This document shows, in pieces, positions 1-7,997 of a stretch of DNA of 64,000 bases. The DNA is taken from assembly GCA_013816485.1 (NCBI GenBank), contig JACDEI010000002.1, positions 160,322-224,321 of the forward strand, given 5' to 3'. Position 1 is the first letter of the stretch; each line of letters starts with the position of its first letter. The translations under genes were made by a program, and so were the position numbers. Below the pieces are notes generated by a model, which was not told the DNA's origin, did no database searches, and was given only the letters and a program-made list of their open reading frames with translations. Source of the stretch: Planctomycetota bacterium. GTDB lineage: Bacteria; Planctomycetota; UBA11346.

Positions 1-557
1 TCGAGCAGGCGGTCACGTGGATGATCGCTCAACTCGTTGGCGAGATCCGTCACCAACGCGTCCGGCAGGCTGGCAAGCACGGCTGGATCGTCGGGCCAGC
101 GTTCCTGCGGGATCCGACCGAGCGGCCCCTCACACGTGCGCTCTGGTAGACGCAATTCGGCCATACGGCGCATGACGGCGTTGGCGACGCCCGTCAGTCC
201 TCGTGCACCGTGGTGGTGCAACAGATCGACGGTGGTGGCGCAGGCGGCATGCGGCGGAATCTGATCGAGTGCAAAGAGCTGGTGGGCACCAAGCGCCAAC
301 GCACGCAACAATTCCTCGGCCTGACGCCCTGGTTTCAGGTAGCTGCGTGCCAGGTGTTCGTAGAGCCGATGATTGCGCGCCACGCCCAACGCCAGTTCAC
401 GTGCCAAGGCGGAATCACGTGCGTCCAGGCCGCAGGCGTCGAGTACCTCCGCCAGGCGCTCGGACTTACCGCACGCCACGCGCTCCAGGGCCAACCACGC
501 GGCGCCGCGCGCGTCGACAACGGCCCCACCTCTTTTGCCGGCTGACGTCCTGTTCAC
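1..557 (-). CDS. rsmB: RsmB, 16S rRNA m5C967 methyltransferase, N-terminal part (runs off left edge)
   Basis: About 185 N-terminal residues of a minus-strand gene whose 3' end lies outside the window. The translation has the NusB-like RNA-binding domain that precedes the methyltransferase domain in RsmB/Sun proteins: an ARGAAWLALERV helix near residue 18, then LARELALGVARN, LLRALALGAHQLFALDQIPPHAA and LTGVANAVMRR, corresponding to the family pattern of reading-frame-conserved REL-GV, LLRLGAYQL-PxHAA and G-VNAVLRR. The family methylates C967 of 16S rRNA with S-adenosylmethionine; that catalytic domain is not visible here. I chose the GTG at 555-557 because AGGGGA precedes it at SD distance; an in-frame stop lies further upstream at 600-602. 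It follows the zinc-ribbon gene by about 40 nt on the same strand, so it may be the last gene of the lepB-lptB-holA cluster. Confidence 0.78.
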   Translation of the reverse strand, partial: MNRTSAGKRGGAVVDARGAAWLALERVACGKSERLAEVLDACGLDARDSALARELALGVARNHRLYEHLARSYLKPGRQAEELLRALALGAHQLFALDQIPPHAACATTVDLLHHHGARGLTGVANAVMRRMAELRLPERTCEGPLGRIPQERWPDDPAVLASLPDALVTDLANELSDHPRDRLL

Positions 558-599
558 TGATCCCCTGCTCGCGCTGACGTACCCCGACGGTGTGAACTG

Positions 600-1838
600 C
601 TAATTCTCGACGCCAGGGGCTCGCAAGCGCGCGATCTTCTGATTGATGGGGATGACCAAGGAAAAGAGGTCATTCCAGCCGATGTTTTGCAGGTACTGGC
701 CCATGTCTTCCTGCGACCAGGGCGGATTCTGACTGGTCGCGGCCTTCTCGAAAATGCTGATCTCGGGCATGATCGCCTGGATCTGAGTGCGTGCCGCTTC
801 GAGTTCCTTGAGCCCGCCGGCATTGATCGCCTGGGTCGCCTTGAACTTCGCATCCTTGATCGCGGTCTTCACGTTCTGGCTCAGATCAACCTCGATGCGC
901 TCCTGCTCCTTCTTTGGCTTCTTCAACGACTTGATGGTGATCAGCAGCAACATCGAGAGGATGCCGATCGACAGCGCCGTCAGCATCAGGATGTTCTTAT
1001 TCTTGTTGGCCTTCTTGGCCGGGGACTTGCCCGAACGTCCCGCCTTGCCGCCGGACTTGCCATTGGTGCTGCTGGTCTTGTTGGACGTGCCGGACTTCTT
1101 GAACGAGGCGCTGCCAGAAGAGGACTTTTTCTTGTCACCGTTGGCCTTGTCGCTGACCAGCGGTTCGCGATCGTCGGGCAGGGTCTCATCCTTCTGCGAC
1201 GTGGTGTCCTTGTGGTCGTCCTTGAAGCCGAAGGGTGATTCGCCGCCGTCCTCGCCCGCCGTCGCATCCTCGCCCTGCTTGTCGGCGAGGATGGGGGCAG
1301 CGGTGCTTTCATCGCTGAGGCCTTCGCCTCGATCGGAGCCTTCTTCGACATCGGCGGCGGCATCGACCTTTTTGGGCGACGCGGCCAAGGCCGAGAAGCT
1401 GCTGGCAGCGGCGGCGAACTGATTGTTCGCCTGCTGCTTGCCGGCCTGCTCGGCGACTTCCTCGGCGACGTCCTCGTTCAGCAGTTCGCTGGTGGCAACG
1501 CCATCGTCGGATTCGTCGGCGGACAATACCTGAGGCGCGACCGCGGGTGAGTCGTCGCCCTCCTCCAGGGTCTGCACACGATCACGCGCGAGCGTGACTA
1601 TCGGGGCCTGCTTGTTGCTGGTGTTCGCCGCGAGCGCGGCTGCTGCGGGTTGGGCTGCCGGTTGTGATGCGGCGGTGGCGACCTTGCCACGCTGATGGCT
1701 GGCCAGCCATTCCTTGCCGTGACCAAGTTCCAGGCAGGTGGCACAGATCACGTCGTACTGCTTGCGGATGCCGTGGCCGCCGCGCAGGTCGACATCGGTC
1801 ACACGCACGCCGCAGAGGTCGCAGAAATGGATATCCAT
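600..1838 (-). CDS. Hypothetical protein: N-terminal zinc ribbon, low-complexity linker, one membrane helix
   Basis: A 412-residue protein not recognised as a named family. Residues 6-9 (CDLC) and 33-36 (CATC) form a two-CxxC zinc-ribbon-like module at the N-terminus. A long acidic, Ala/Ser/Asp-rich linker (about 55-220) is followed by a Lys/Ser/Gly-rich basic stretch (about 230-285), one hydrophobic helix (NILMLTALSIGILSMLLLITI, about 285-305) and a charged helical tail of about 100 residues. This suggests a protein with a cytoplasmic zinc module and a C-terminal domain across the membrane, with the basic stretch as the inside-positive flank. No catalytic motif is visible. It lies 62 nt downstream of holA on the same strand, but nothing in the sequence links it to replication. 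Confidence 0.7.
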   Translation of the reverse strand: MDIHFCDLCGVRVTDVDLRGGHGIRKQYDVICATCLELGHGKEWLASHQRGKVATAASQPAAQPAAAALAANTSNKQAPIVTLARDRVQTLEEGDDSPAVAPQVLSADESDDGVATSELLNEDVAEEVAEQAGKQQANNQFAAAASSFSALAASPKKVDAAADVEEGSDRGEGLSDESTAAPILADKQGEDATAGEDGGESPFGFKDDHKDTTSQKDETLPDDREPLVSDKANGDKKKSSSGSASFKKSGTSNKTSSTNGKSGGKAGRSGKSPAKKANKNKNILMLTALSIGILSMLLLITIKSLKKPKKEQERIEVDLSQNVKTAIKDAKFKATQAINAGGLKELEAARTQIQAIMPEISIFEKAATSQNPPWSQEDMGQYLQNIGWNDLFSLVIPINQKIARLRAPGVEN

Positions 1839-1900
1839 GGGATGCCGATCCTCGTCGTACGCAGGGGCGGCGGCAGCCTAGGTGCTTGGCCCAAGGCCAG

Positions 1901-2872
1901 CTATCGCCCAGCGGGACGGATGACCCGCTGTGCGTGAAGCACCAGGGTCTCCAGCGCCAGCTCTGCGTCGGTACCGCTTTGGCGCAATTGACGCTGGGTC
2001 TGGAGGCAACCGGTGAGCAGACGCACCAGCGTCGCCTTGCCAAGATTACGAGCGCGTTGCCTCGCGTAGTAAAGGTTCGGCCGGCCGCGGGCGAGCGTCC
2101 AGGCCGCGACCTCGCTATCGTCACTGGTATCGCAGCAGGCGATCAACTTACGGATCTCGCCGGCCAACGAGGACAAAGCGAGCTGGGCCGCCAAGCCGTC
2201 GCCGGCGTGCAACAGTTCGATCGCTCGCCGGGCGTTGCCGTCCAGGACCGCTCCGGTGAACTCCCAGATCGGCCGACCCGCCTGACCGGCCACCAGCGCA
2301 TCGACCCCCTCGGCGGTCAGCGGTCCGAGATCGGCGTGGACGGCGACCACCGTGACCGCGGCGAGCAACGCATCGAGGTTGTCACCGAGATGTTCGACCA
2401 GGGCCTCCGCCACCCGACGCGGATGCGTGACGCCCTGCGGATGACGGTCAAGGCGGGTGGTCAGCCAGCCGACGATCTCCTTCTCGTCGGGGACCTCGGC
2501 TTGGTGGATGGCGTCAGCAGCGGTGAGCGCCTTCATCAGCTTCGCCACGGCGTCGCCAGCCTTGCCCTTGTCCGGTCCATCCAGGCTCATCACCACCACG
2601 CCAGCGACCGCAGGAACCCCGGCGAGCGGTAGCAGGGCCTCTGCGTGTTTGCGCAGGTAACGGCCATCACAACGCACCAGCCACAGCGCCGGATCCTCGA
2701 ACAACGACGGCGTATCGAGATCGAGCACGAGACGTCCCATGTCTGCCGGTTCGACCACGCGTTTCACCGGTCCGGTCCAGCCGGCGAGCACCTGCGGCAT
2801 GAATTCATCGCGCAGCACCAAGCTATCGCCGGTGATCAGGTGCAGCCGTGACGTGGTGAGCGCGGTGGTCAT
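1901..2872 (-). CDS. holA: DNA polymerase III, delta subunit (HolA)
   Basis: A 323-residue protein matching the clamp-loader delta subunit, which opens the beta sliding clamp during replication. It begins LHLITGDSLVLRDEF, the family's N-terminal strand and lid region without a Walker A motif, and ends with the family's helical C-terminal domain: LYYARQRARNLGKATLVRLLTGCLQTQRQLRQSGTDAELALETLVL resembles the usual R-x-x-x-LG...LLxxDxxLKxG...LE-LVL. Length is typical of the family. I use the ATG at 2870-2872; the same frame stays open up to 2998 but the extra 42 residues show no homology and would run through a hairpin and a possible promoter. Neighbours are lptB upstream and the zinc-ribbon gene downstream. 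Confidence 0.85.
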   Translation of the reverse strand: MTTALTTSRLHLITGDSLVLRDEFMPQVLAGWTGPVKRVVEPADMGRLVLDLDTPSLFEDPALWLVRCDGRYLRKHAEALLPLAGVPAVAGVVVMSLDGPDKGKAGDAVAKLMKALTAADAIHQAEVPDEKEIVGWLTTRLDRHPQGVTHPRRVAEALVEHLGDNLDALLAAVTVVAVHADLGPLTAEGVDALVAGQAGRPIWEFTGAVLDGNARRAIELLHAGDGLAAQLALSSLAGEIRKLIACCDTSDDSEVAAWTLARGRPNLYYARQRARNLGKATLVRLLTGCLQTQRQLRQSGTDAELALETLVLHAQRVIRPAGR

Positions 2873-2886
2873 GGCCTTGGGACGAA

Positions 2887-2914
2887 GAGCTAGGCTCTCC
2901 CACCCACGAGTCAA
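2887..2914 (-). promoter_or_regulatory. Possible promoter upstream of holA
   Basis: On the minus strand TTGACT (2909-2914) and TAGCTC (2887-2892) are separated by 16 nt. TTGACT is a good -35; TAGCTC is a poor match to TATAAT, but the same hexamer follows a perfect TTGACA upstream of the kinase gene at 62109-62137. The predicted leader would be only about 8 nt. Confidence 0.25.
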
Positions 2915-2948
2915 ATCACACCGTCGATAACCAAGAGGCCGTGCGGGT

Positions 2949-2969
2949 CCAGGGCCGGCGAGGCCCTGG
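2949..2969 (-). terminator. Hairpin between lptB and holA
   Basis: Perfect 8-bp stem CCAGGGCC/GGCCCTGG with a 5-nt loop, about 30 nt downstream of the lptB stop codon. There is no T-tract, so it may be a weak or factor-dependent terminator or an RNA-stability element. Confidence 0.35.
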
Positions 2970-3000
2970 CAGGCGTAGCGGACAGAGTCCGCAAACATCG

Positions 3001-3720
3001 CTAAAGCGTAAAGTCGTCGCCCAAATAGGCCCGGCGCACGTCAACGTTGTCGACGATCTCCTGCGGCGTGCCCTCAGCCATGATGGTGCCGGCATCCATG
3101 ACGTAGAGCCGGTCGACCATGCCGAGGATCGCTTCGGCATGATGGTCGGTGATCAGCACCGCCACGCCACGGCGTTTCAGTTCGTGGGTGATGCCGGTGA
3201 TGTCGCCGCGACTGCGCGGATCGACGCCGGCAAACGGCTCATCGAAGAACACCAGCTTGGGCTCGACCACTAGGGCGCGGGTGATCTCCAGGCGCCGGCG
3301 TTCACCACCCGACAGACTGCGTGCGAGGCTTTTGGCCAAGTGGGTCAGGTGCAGTTCTTCAAGCAACGCCGCCAGACGGGGTTCGTGTTCCGCCTTGGGA
3401 TAGTGCTGTTCGAGCACGATGCGCACGTTGTCGGAGACGCTCAACTGCGCGAACACCGTCGGTTCCTGCGCCAGGTAGCCCATGCCCAGGCGTGCGCGCG
3501 CATCCATCGGCAGCTTGGTGATCTCGCGATCGCGGAAGGTGATGGTGCCAGCCTCGGGCTTGAGCAGACCGACGACCATGCGGAAGGTGGTGCTTTTGCC
3601 CGCGCCATTGGCGCCCAGCAGGCCGACGACCTCGCCGGATTCGACCCGCAGATTCACGCCCGACACCACCTGACGGCGACCAAAACGCTTGCTCAAGCCA
3701 GCAACCGAAAAAAGGCTCAT
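3001..3720 (-). CDS. lptB: LPS export ABC transporter ATP-binding protein LptB
   Basis: A 239-residue ABC ATPase of the LptB/LivG type, which powers extraction of lipopolysaccharide from the inner membrane together with LptF and LptG. Visible motifs are Walker A GANGAGKST, a Q-loop in GYLAQEPTVF, signature LSGGERRRLEI, Walker B LVFFDEPFAGVDP and the H-loop in TDHH. The FDEPFAGVDP and LAQEP sequences are characteristic of LptB. I start at the ATG at 3718-3720 (MSLFSVAGL), which gives the usual length; the frame is open to 3792. Its likely permease partners, lptF and lptG, are at 58358-60546 in this same window. It lies between lepB and holA on the minus strand, separated from lepB by a 261-nt gap that contains a hairpin. 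Confidence 0.93.
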   Translation of the reverse strand: MSLFSVAGLSKRFGRRQVVSGVNLRVESGEVVGLLGANGAGKSTTFRMVVGLLKPEAGTITFRDREITKLPMDARARLGMGYLAQEPTVFAQLSVSDNVRIVLEQHYPKAEHEPRLAALLEELHLTHLAKSLARSLSGGERRRLEITRALVVEPKLVFFDEPFAGVDPRSRGDITGITHELKRRGVAVLITDHHAEAILGMVDRLYVMDAGTIMAEGTPQEIVDNVDVRRAYLGDDFTL

Positions 3721-3819
3721 TGTGGAGAACCGCCGGGTGAGCGCAGGGGCTTCGACCGGCTTCCCAGCGAAAGTACTGTGGCGTTCATCCAATCCTCCCC
3801 ATCCAATGCCTACAGAGAA

Positions 3820-3835
3820 AACCGCTTAGGCGGTT
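3820..3835 (-). terminator. Possible rho-independent terminator after lepB
   Basis: On the minus strand AACCGC-CTAA-GCGGTT is followed by TTTTCTC. It lies about 150 nt beyond the lepB stop and about 100 nt before the lptB start, in a 261-nt intergenic region (3721-3981) in which I see no gene. Confidence 0.4.
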
Positions 3836-3981
3836 CTTCACGTGCGCTTGATGTGCGCTTGTTGGCGCCTGAAGAGAAACTTGATGAACAACACAAGTCC
3901 CCAGTCCTGTGGAGAATTTGGCCAAAACCGCGCTACCGCCAGCAACTGGAGCCACGTCAGGAACCGCGCGCAGCTTTAAAC

Positions 3982-5646
3982 TCACCGGACCACCCGCCAG
4001 CGACTGAAGGGCAACACCACCGCCAGCACCCGGCCGCGGAGGTTTTCCTCCGCCACGTAACCCCAGCAGCGGCTGTCCCAGCTCTGCGGGCTGTTGTCGC
4101 CCAACATCAAGTAGGCTCCGGGTGGTGCCGTCAGCGCGGTTTCTGGCGACAGTCCCATCTCGCCGAACTGCTCCTTGCCCTGCAATTGCTCGACCGGTTT
4201 GCCAAGCATCTGCGCGCGGACCGTCATGAGGTCACGCAAGCTCTTCATGCTGAGGTCGCGATCGAAGGCCGACATGTACGGCGAATTGAGGGCGACCTCG
4301 GCCTGCGCCTTGATCGCGCCGAAGATGTCCGACTCGTTGCGCAGGAAGCTGCCATCATTGCCGAGGGAGTAGTGCACATCGCGGTCCATCGCCAAGCGTG
4401 AGAACGTGATCGTGCCGGCACCACTCCACCGCGCACCAAGACGATGCCGAGCGGGATCATTGGCGGCCACATCGTGGCGCGCGAGTTCCTTGCCACCCAG
4501 ACTGAAGAACACCTGATCATCGAGTAGGCCGAATTCCATATCGGTCACCAGTGGTGATTCCTGACCGGCAGCGACCTGTTTGCCATCAATCAGCACCGCC
4601 CAGCCTGCGCTGGACAACTGCAAGCGGAAGACGTGCTGGGTACCTTGCGTCAGATCGAGTGCGACGGTGCCGGTCAGTTCGGCGATGCGAGTACGAAAAC
4701 GAACATCGCCGACCCATTCATCCATGGTCCGGTTGAGCAAGGTGCCGGCATCGACATCACCGCGATCGAGATGGTCCAGATCCGCGCTGTTCATGCGTCG
4801 GACCTCCCAGGTGCTCAGGTCCCAGGCGACGCCTTTACGATTCGTCGCCCGGTAGGTGAATTGTGGACTGGTCATCGATAGTTCGATCAGTTCGTTGCCC
4901 CCGCCGGTTTTTGGCCGTACCTGGAACTGTCCGGGCTTGAGGTAGAGGTTGCGGAACTGCTGGGGAATTAGGCTGATGCCGCCCCCATCCGCGACGATCA
5001 TACGCGTGGCACCATCAACCAATGACGCTGTGGAGCCGTTCTCGCCCACCCACGGCTGGTACTCCGGCTGGACGCCGAAGCGGTAGACTTCCTGCCACAA
5101 TTCGTTCTGCACCGACGGCGGTTTGCGCGACACCTGGAAGGAGCCATCCGGCTGCTTGAGGTAGATGTTGCCGCCGGCGATGTAGTAGACGTCACCCGGT
5201 AGGATCACGGCTCGTTTGACGAAGTTGCGGTACATCAGCGGACGGATCAGCACCTGATCCAGCCGGGAACCATCGGCGGCGATGGCGGTGCGGGCATCGA
5301 TCTGCTCACCCTTGCGCGGCTCGACTTCAGGCTGCGGAAACTGGAATACCGTCACGTCCCAGCGCGAGGTGCCGGTGAAGCGGTAGAAAAACTTGTCGAC
5401 CACCACGTGGTCGGCCTTGGAGAAGGCCGGGTCGCCATAGAGCATCGGCTCCATCGACGCCGTCGGGATGCGGAAGGCTTCGAGACAGAAGTGCCGGATC
5501 GCCATCGCCACGATGAAGGCGAAGATCCAGTTTTCGCAGAAGCCGTTGATCCACTGCTGCCAGCCGGGCAGGCGGTCCTCGTACGTGGGTACCGGCGCGG
5601 GCACGGTGGCGGGTTGGGCGGCAGGGCTGGGGGCGGGGTCCGACAT
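3982..5646 (-). CDS. lepB: Signal peptidase I with a very large insertion
   Basis: A 554-residue type I signal peptidase, the membrane serine protease that removes signal peptides on the periplasmic face. A Pro/Ala-rich N-terminus precedes one membrane helix (about 37-55). The nucleophile is Ser64 in the box PTASMEPML. The general base is Lys144 in FVKRAVILPGD. The C-terminal box GDNSPQSWDSRCWGYV is near 517-533. Ordinary LepB proteins are roughly 250-350 residues. Here about 360 residues lie between the Lys box and the GDNS box, including a stretch (about 320-430) with strand-rich, jelly-roll-like character. That insert is probably a separate beta-sandwich domain; its role is unknown. Start chosen at the first ATG, preceded by a G-rich region with no clear SD. 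Upstream is the 522-nt gene-free region shared with the divergent pilin operon. Confidence 0.9.
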   Translation of the reverse strand: MSDPAPSPAAQPATVPAPVPTYEDRLPGWQQWINGFCENWIFAFIVAMAIRHFCLEAFRIPTASMEPMLYGDPAFSKADHVVVDKFFYRFTGTSRWDVTVFQFPQPEVEPRKGEQIDARTAIAADGSRLDQVLIRPLMYRNFVKRAVILPGDVYYIAGGNIYLKQPDGSFQVSRKPPSVQNELWQEVYRFGVQPEYQPWVGENGSTASLVDGATRMIVADGGGISLIPQQFRNLYLKPGQFQVRPKTGGGNELIELSMTSPQFTYRATNRKGVAWDLSTWEVRRMNSADLDHLDRGDVDAGTLLNRTMDEWVGDVRFRTRIAELTGTVALDLTQGTQHVFRLQLSSAGWAVLIDGKQVAAGQESPLVTDMEFGLLDDQVFFSLGGKELARHDVAANDPARHRLGARWSGAGTITFSRLAMDRDVHYSLGNDGSFLRNESDIFGAIKAQAEVALNSPYMSAFDRDLSMKSLRDLMTVRAQMLGKPVEQLQGKEQFGEMGLSPETALTAPPGAYLMLGDNSPQSWDSRCWGYVAEENLRGRVLAVVLPFSRWRVVR

Positions 5647-6168
5647 GGGCGGGCGGATTATTGACCGGTCCCCCAGGCCACAACAGGGAGCCGGTTAGCA
5701 GGTCGACAGGTGCCCACCGCCGGGCGGATCACGCGCACTGGACCTTTCTAGGGGCGCTCGGCTGACCACTGACGCCAGCGGTCCTGCCAAAGTGCTCGAT
5801 CCCGCACGGCGACGAGCGCAGTGACCGATGTCACGTTCTCAGATGAAACGGAGCTTCTTATGCGACGACTCGTGTGCATCGATCGGACACGCTCTGCGAC
5901 GTCAACGCCATGCGTTTCAGCGCCTTTTTCCCATGCCCATACGCACGTGGATGGCGCGAGAAAACCGCATAAACGCAAGCTCGACAGCGCGTCTCCTGCT
6001 CGATCCGATCCGGTACTGGCCACCAGTAATCACGTGGCTCAATACGTCCGATCAAGCACGTCGATCGTCCTCGCGAATTGTTGTCCGGTTGAGGCAGATA
6101 GTGCGGTCCACGCAGCAAGAGGTCGGCTGTCAGCCACCGGCATAAAACGAGTTAACACAGGAAATCAG
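5647..6168. other. 522-nt gene-free region between lepB and the pilin operon
   Basis: Divergent intergenic region. A plus-strand frame is open from 5821 into the pilin gene, but its translation has no pilin-leader character and is Ser/Arg-rich, so I treat it as non-coding. I found no tRNA, known riboswitch or strong promoter by eye. It must hold promoters for lepB (minus) and the pilin operon (plus), or a long 5' leader for the latter. Confidence 0.5.
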
Positions 6169-7977
6169 GTGCAACTCACTCCCCCGAACCCACGCCAGGC
6201 GTTCACCCTCTTCGAGATCTCGATCTCGTTGGCGCTGGTGTCGTTCGGGGTCATCAGCGTACTCATGCTGCTGCCCGCCGGCATCAAGGCGCAGCAGATG
6301 GCGCGCTACCAGATCCTGGCCTCGGCCAAGGCCCTCGAACTGGTCGAGGCCTACAACGCCACCCACAACGGCAACCCGGCGATCGACGTGGAAGCGAATG
6401 CGCCGTGGAACGTGCACATCAACGCCAAGAACCTCCACCCGGATCTGGAATCACGGGTGTCGAGCTACCGCTACGGCATGTTCCCCCTCCCCAATGACAT
6501 CGCCAAACGCCTCGACAGCGACGGCGATGAGATTCAACGGGTGATCGCCGATGGCGCCCAACTGTATTATTCGCAGCCGCTCGCGACCACCGGCTTCCAG
6601 GAGAACGGTTTCGCTCCGACCGCCCCGCCCAACGAGGCGCAGCGGATGATCATGGCCGTGGTTGGCTACCCGCAGAACAACGCCCTGCTCCATCTGCCGG
6701 AGAAGGCGTGGCCGTACTACGCGGCCTATCCCTCGCCACCGATGCACATCATCCACCGCAACAATTCCGACGTCGATACCGCCGACGTGAAACCGATGGG
6801 GAGCTGGCAGTCGATGTTGTGGGAGGACCTCAATCTCGGGCCGTACGGTCTGCAACTGCGCCCGGTCTATCTCGCCTATTACGACTACTCGCGCATCGAT
6901 CCGACCCTAGCGCTGGGAAGCCAGCCGCTGGTGGACGCGGCGCAGATCTACGCCGACCGACTGGTCGCCTGGTGTCAGGGGCTGGGACTGCCGGCGGCGT
7001 GTTACGACGGGCAATCCCTGCTTACCGATTTCCCCAGCGCCACCGACCGGCACCTGCAAGTGGTCGCCGCCCGCATCATGGGTCACGCTGGCCCAGTGAT
7101 GCTCGCCCAGGGTGTGACCGCTGCGGGAACCGTGACGTTCACCGCCACCACCGTCGCGCGCATGCATGAGAACGCCCTATTCCTGGGAAATCAGTTCGCG
7201 GCGCGTTATCCCTACGACTGGGGTGCGCCCCGCCCGCTCCAACGCGCGATCATGATGGATACCCCCCTGATCGAATATGACCAGCTGCGTCTGCCACGCA
7301 GCGGCACCATCTTCGGCACCACCAAGGCCGCCTCCCAGTGGTACCCGGTCACGCCGCATCCGGTGATCAATGCCGGGGTCAGCATGACCTACCCCAAGGC
7401 CGCCACGCCGACGTCCTGGGCCGCGCTGTGGAGCCCGTCGGTGAATTCGACGCTCACCGCCCCGTTCGAACCTGCGGAACGGTGCCGCCAGATCGTCTTC
7501 TGGGCAGTCGATTGGCAGTCGTACGAAGACTTCGAGACCGCGCCGAGCGCTCCGGTCGACGCCGGACGCCTCCCCAAATACGCACCTTCCCCAAATAAAA
7601 ATTTTACCGATCTCATCAAACGTTCAGGCGATGGTGGATTAGGTACTTGGATGGATCACCACCAGTTCGGCTACCGCAACCCGGAGAAGATGATCCTCTT
7701 CAATGGCGACATGGGCCTGGTCCAGACCGGGACAGCGACCCCACCAGGCAAGAGCAATAATCCCGGCGTGCATGGCCCCGACCAATTCGGTGGCCAGACC
7801 AACGATCAGGGCCTGGGCACGGCTGAGATGAGCCGCTTCATCGGTCGCTGGGGTGCCGACCGCAACGCCAACCAGCAGTTGGATCGTGGGCAGGTGCCGC
7901 GTTCCACCCGCATGCGGGCGGTCACCGTCGCACGCTTCAACTACTACGACCTGCGGGTCCCCGCGGTGATCCGATGA
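6169..7977 (+). CDS. Type IV pilin-like (pseudopilin) protein, large
   Basis: A 602-residue protein with a class III (prepilin) leader: short basic start, then RQA-FTLFEISISLALVSFGVISVLMLLPAG, where Phe+1 and Glu+5 are in their canonical places but the residue before the cleavage site is Ala rather than Gly. The hydrophobic helix is followed by a long exported domain with no recognised fold, rich in Pro, Asn and aromatic residues. I chose the GTG at 6169-6171 because AGGA lies 6 nt upstream and the leader then has the expected length of about 11 residues. It overlaps the next pilin frame region and forms an operon with two more pilin-like genes. The role is probably as a minor pilin of a type II secretion or type IV pilus machine; the machine's ATPase and peptidase are not in this window. 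Confidence 0.75.
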   Translation: MQLTPPNPRQAFTLFEISISLALVSFGVISVLMLLPAGIKAQQMARYQILASAKALELVEAYNATHNGNPAIDVEANAPWNVHINAKNLHPDLESRVSSYRYGMFPLPNDIAKRLDSDGDEIQRVIADGAQLYYSQPLATTGFQENGFAPTAPPNEAQRMIMAVVGYPQNNALLHLPEKAWPYYAAYPSPPMHIIHRNNSDVDTADVKPMGSWQSMLWEDLNLGPYGLQLRPVYLAYYDYSRIDPTLALGSQPLVDAAQIYADRLVAWCQGLGLPAACYDGQSLLTDFPSATDRHLQVVAARIMGHAGPVMLAQGVTAAGTVTFTATTVARMHENALFLGNQFAARYPYDWGAPRPLQRAIMMDTPLIEYDQLRLPRSGTIFGTTKAASQWYPVTPHPVINAGVSMTYPKAATPTSWAALWSPSVNSTLTAPFEPAERCRQIVFWAVDWQSYEDFETAPSAPVDAGRLPKYAPSPNKNFTDLIKRSGDGGLGTWMDHHQFGYRNPEKMILFNGDMGLVQTGTATPPGKSNNPGVHGPDQFGGQTNDQGLGTAEMSRFIGRWGADRNANQQLDRGQVPRSTRMRAVTVARFNYYDLRVPAVIR

Positions 7978-7997
7978 ACCACCGGAAGGAGCAACGT

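Noticed and set aside
1664-2632. 322-codon plus-strand frame
   Set aside because: Antisense to holA, which has a good family match; no domain in the translation.
5821-6168. 116-codon N-terminal extension of the first pilin gene
   Set aside because: A prepilin leader must be short and close to the hydrophobic helix; the GTG at 6169 has a ribosome site and fits.
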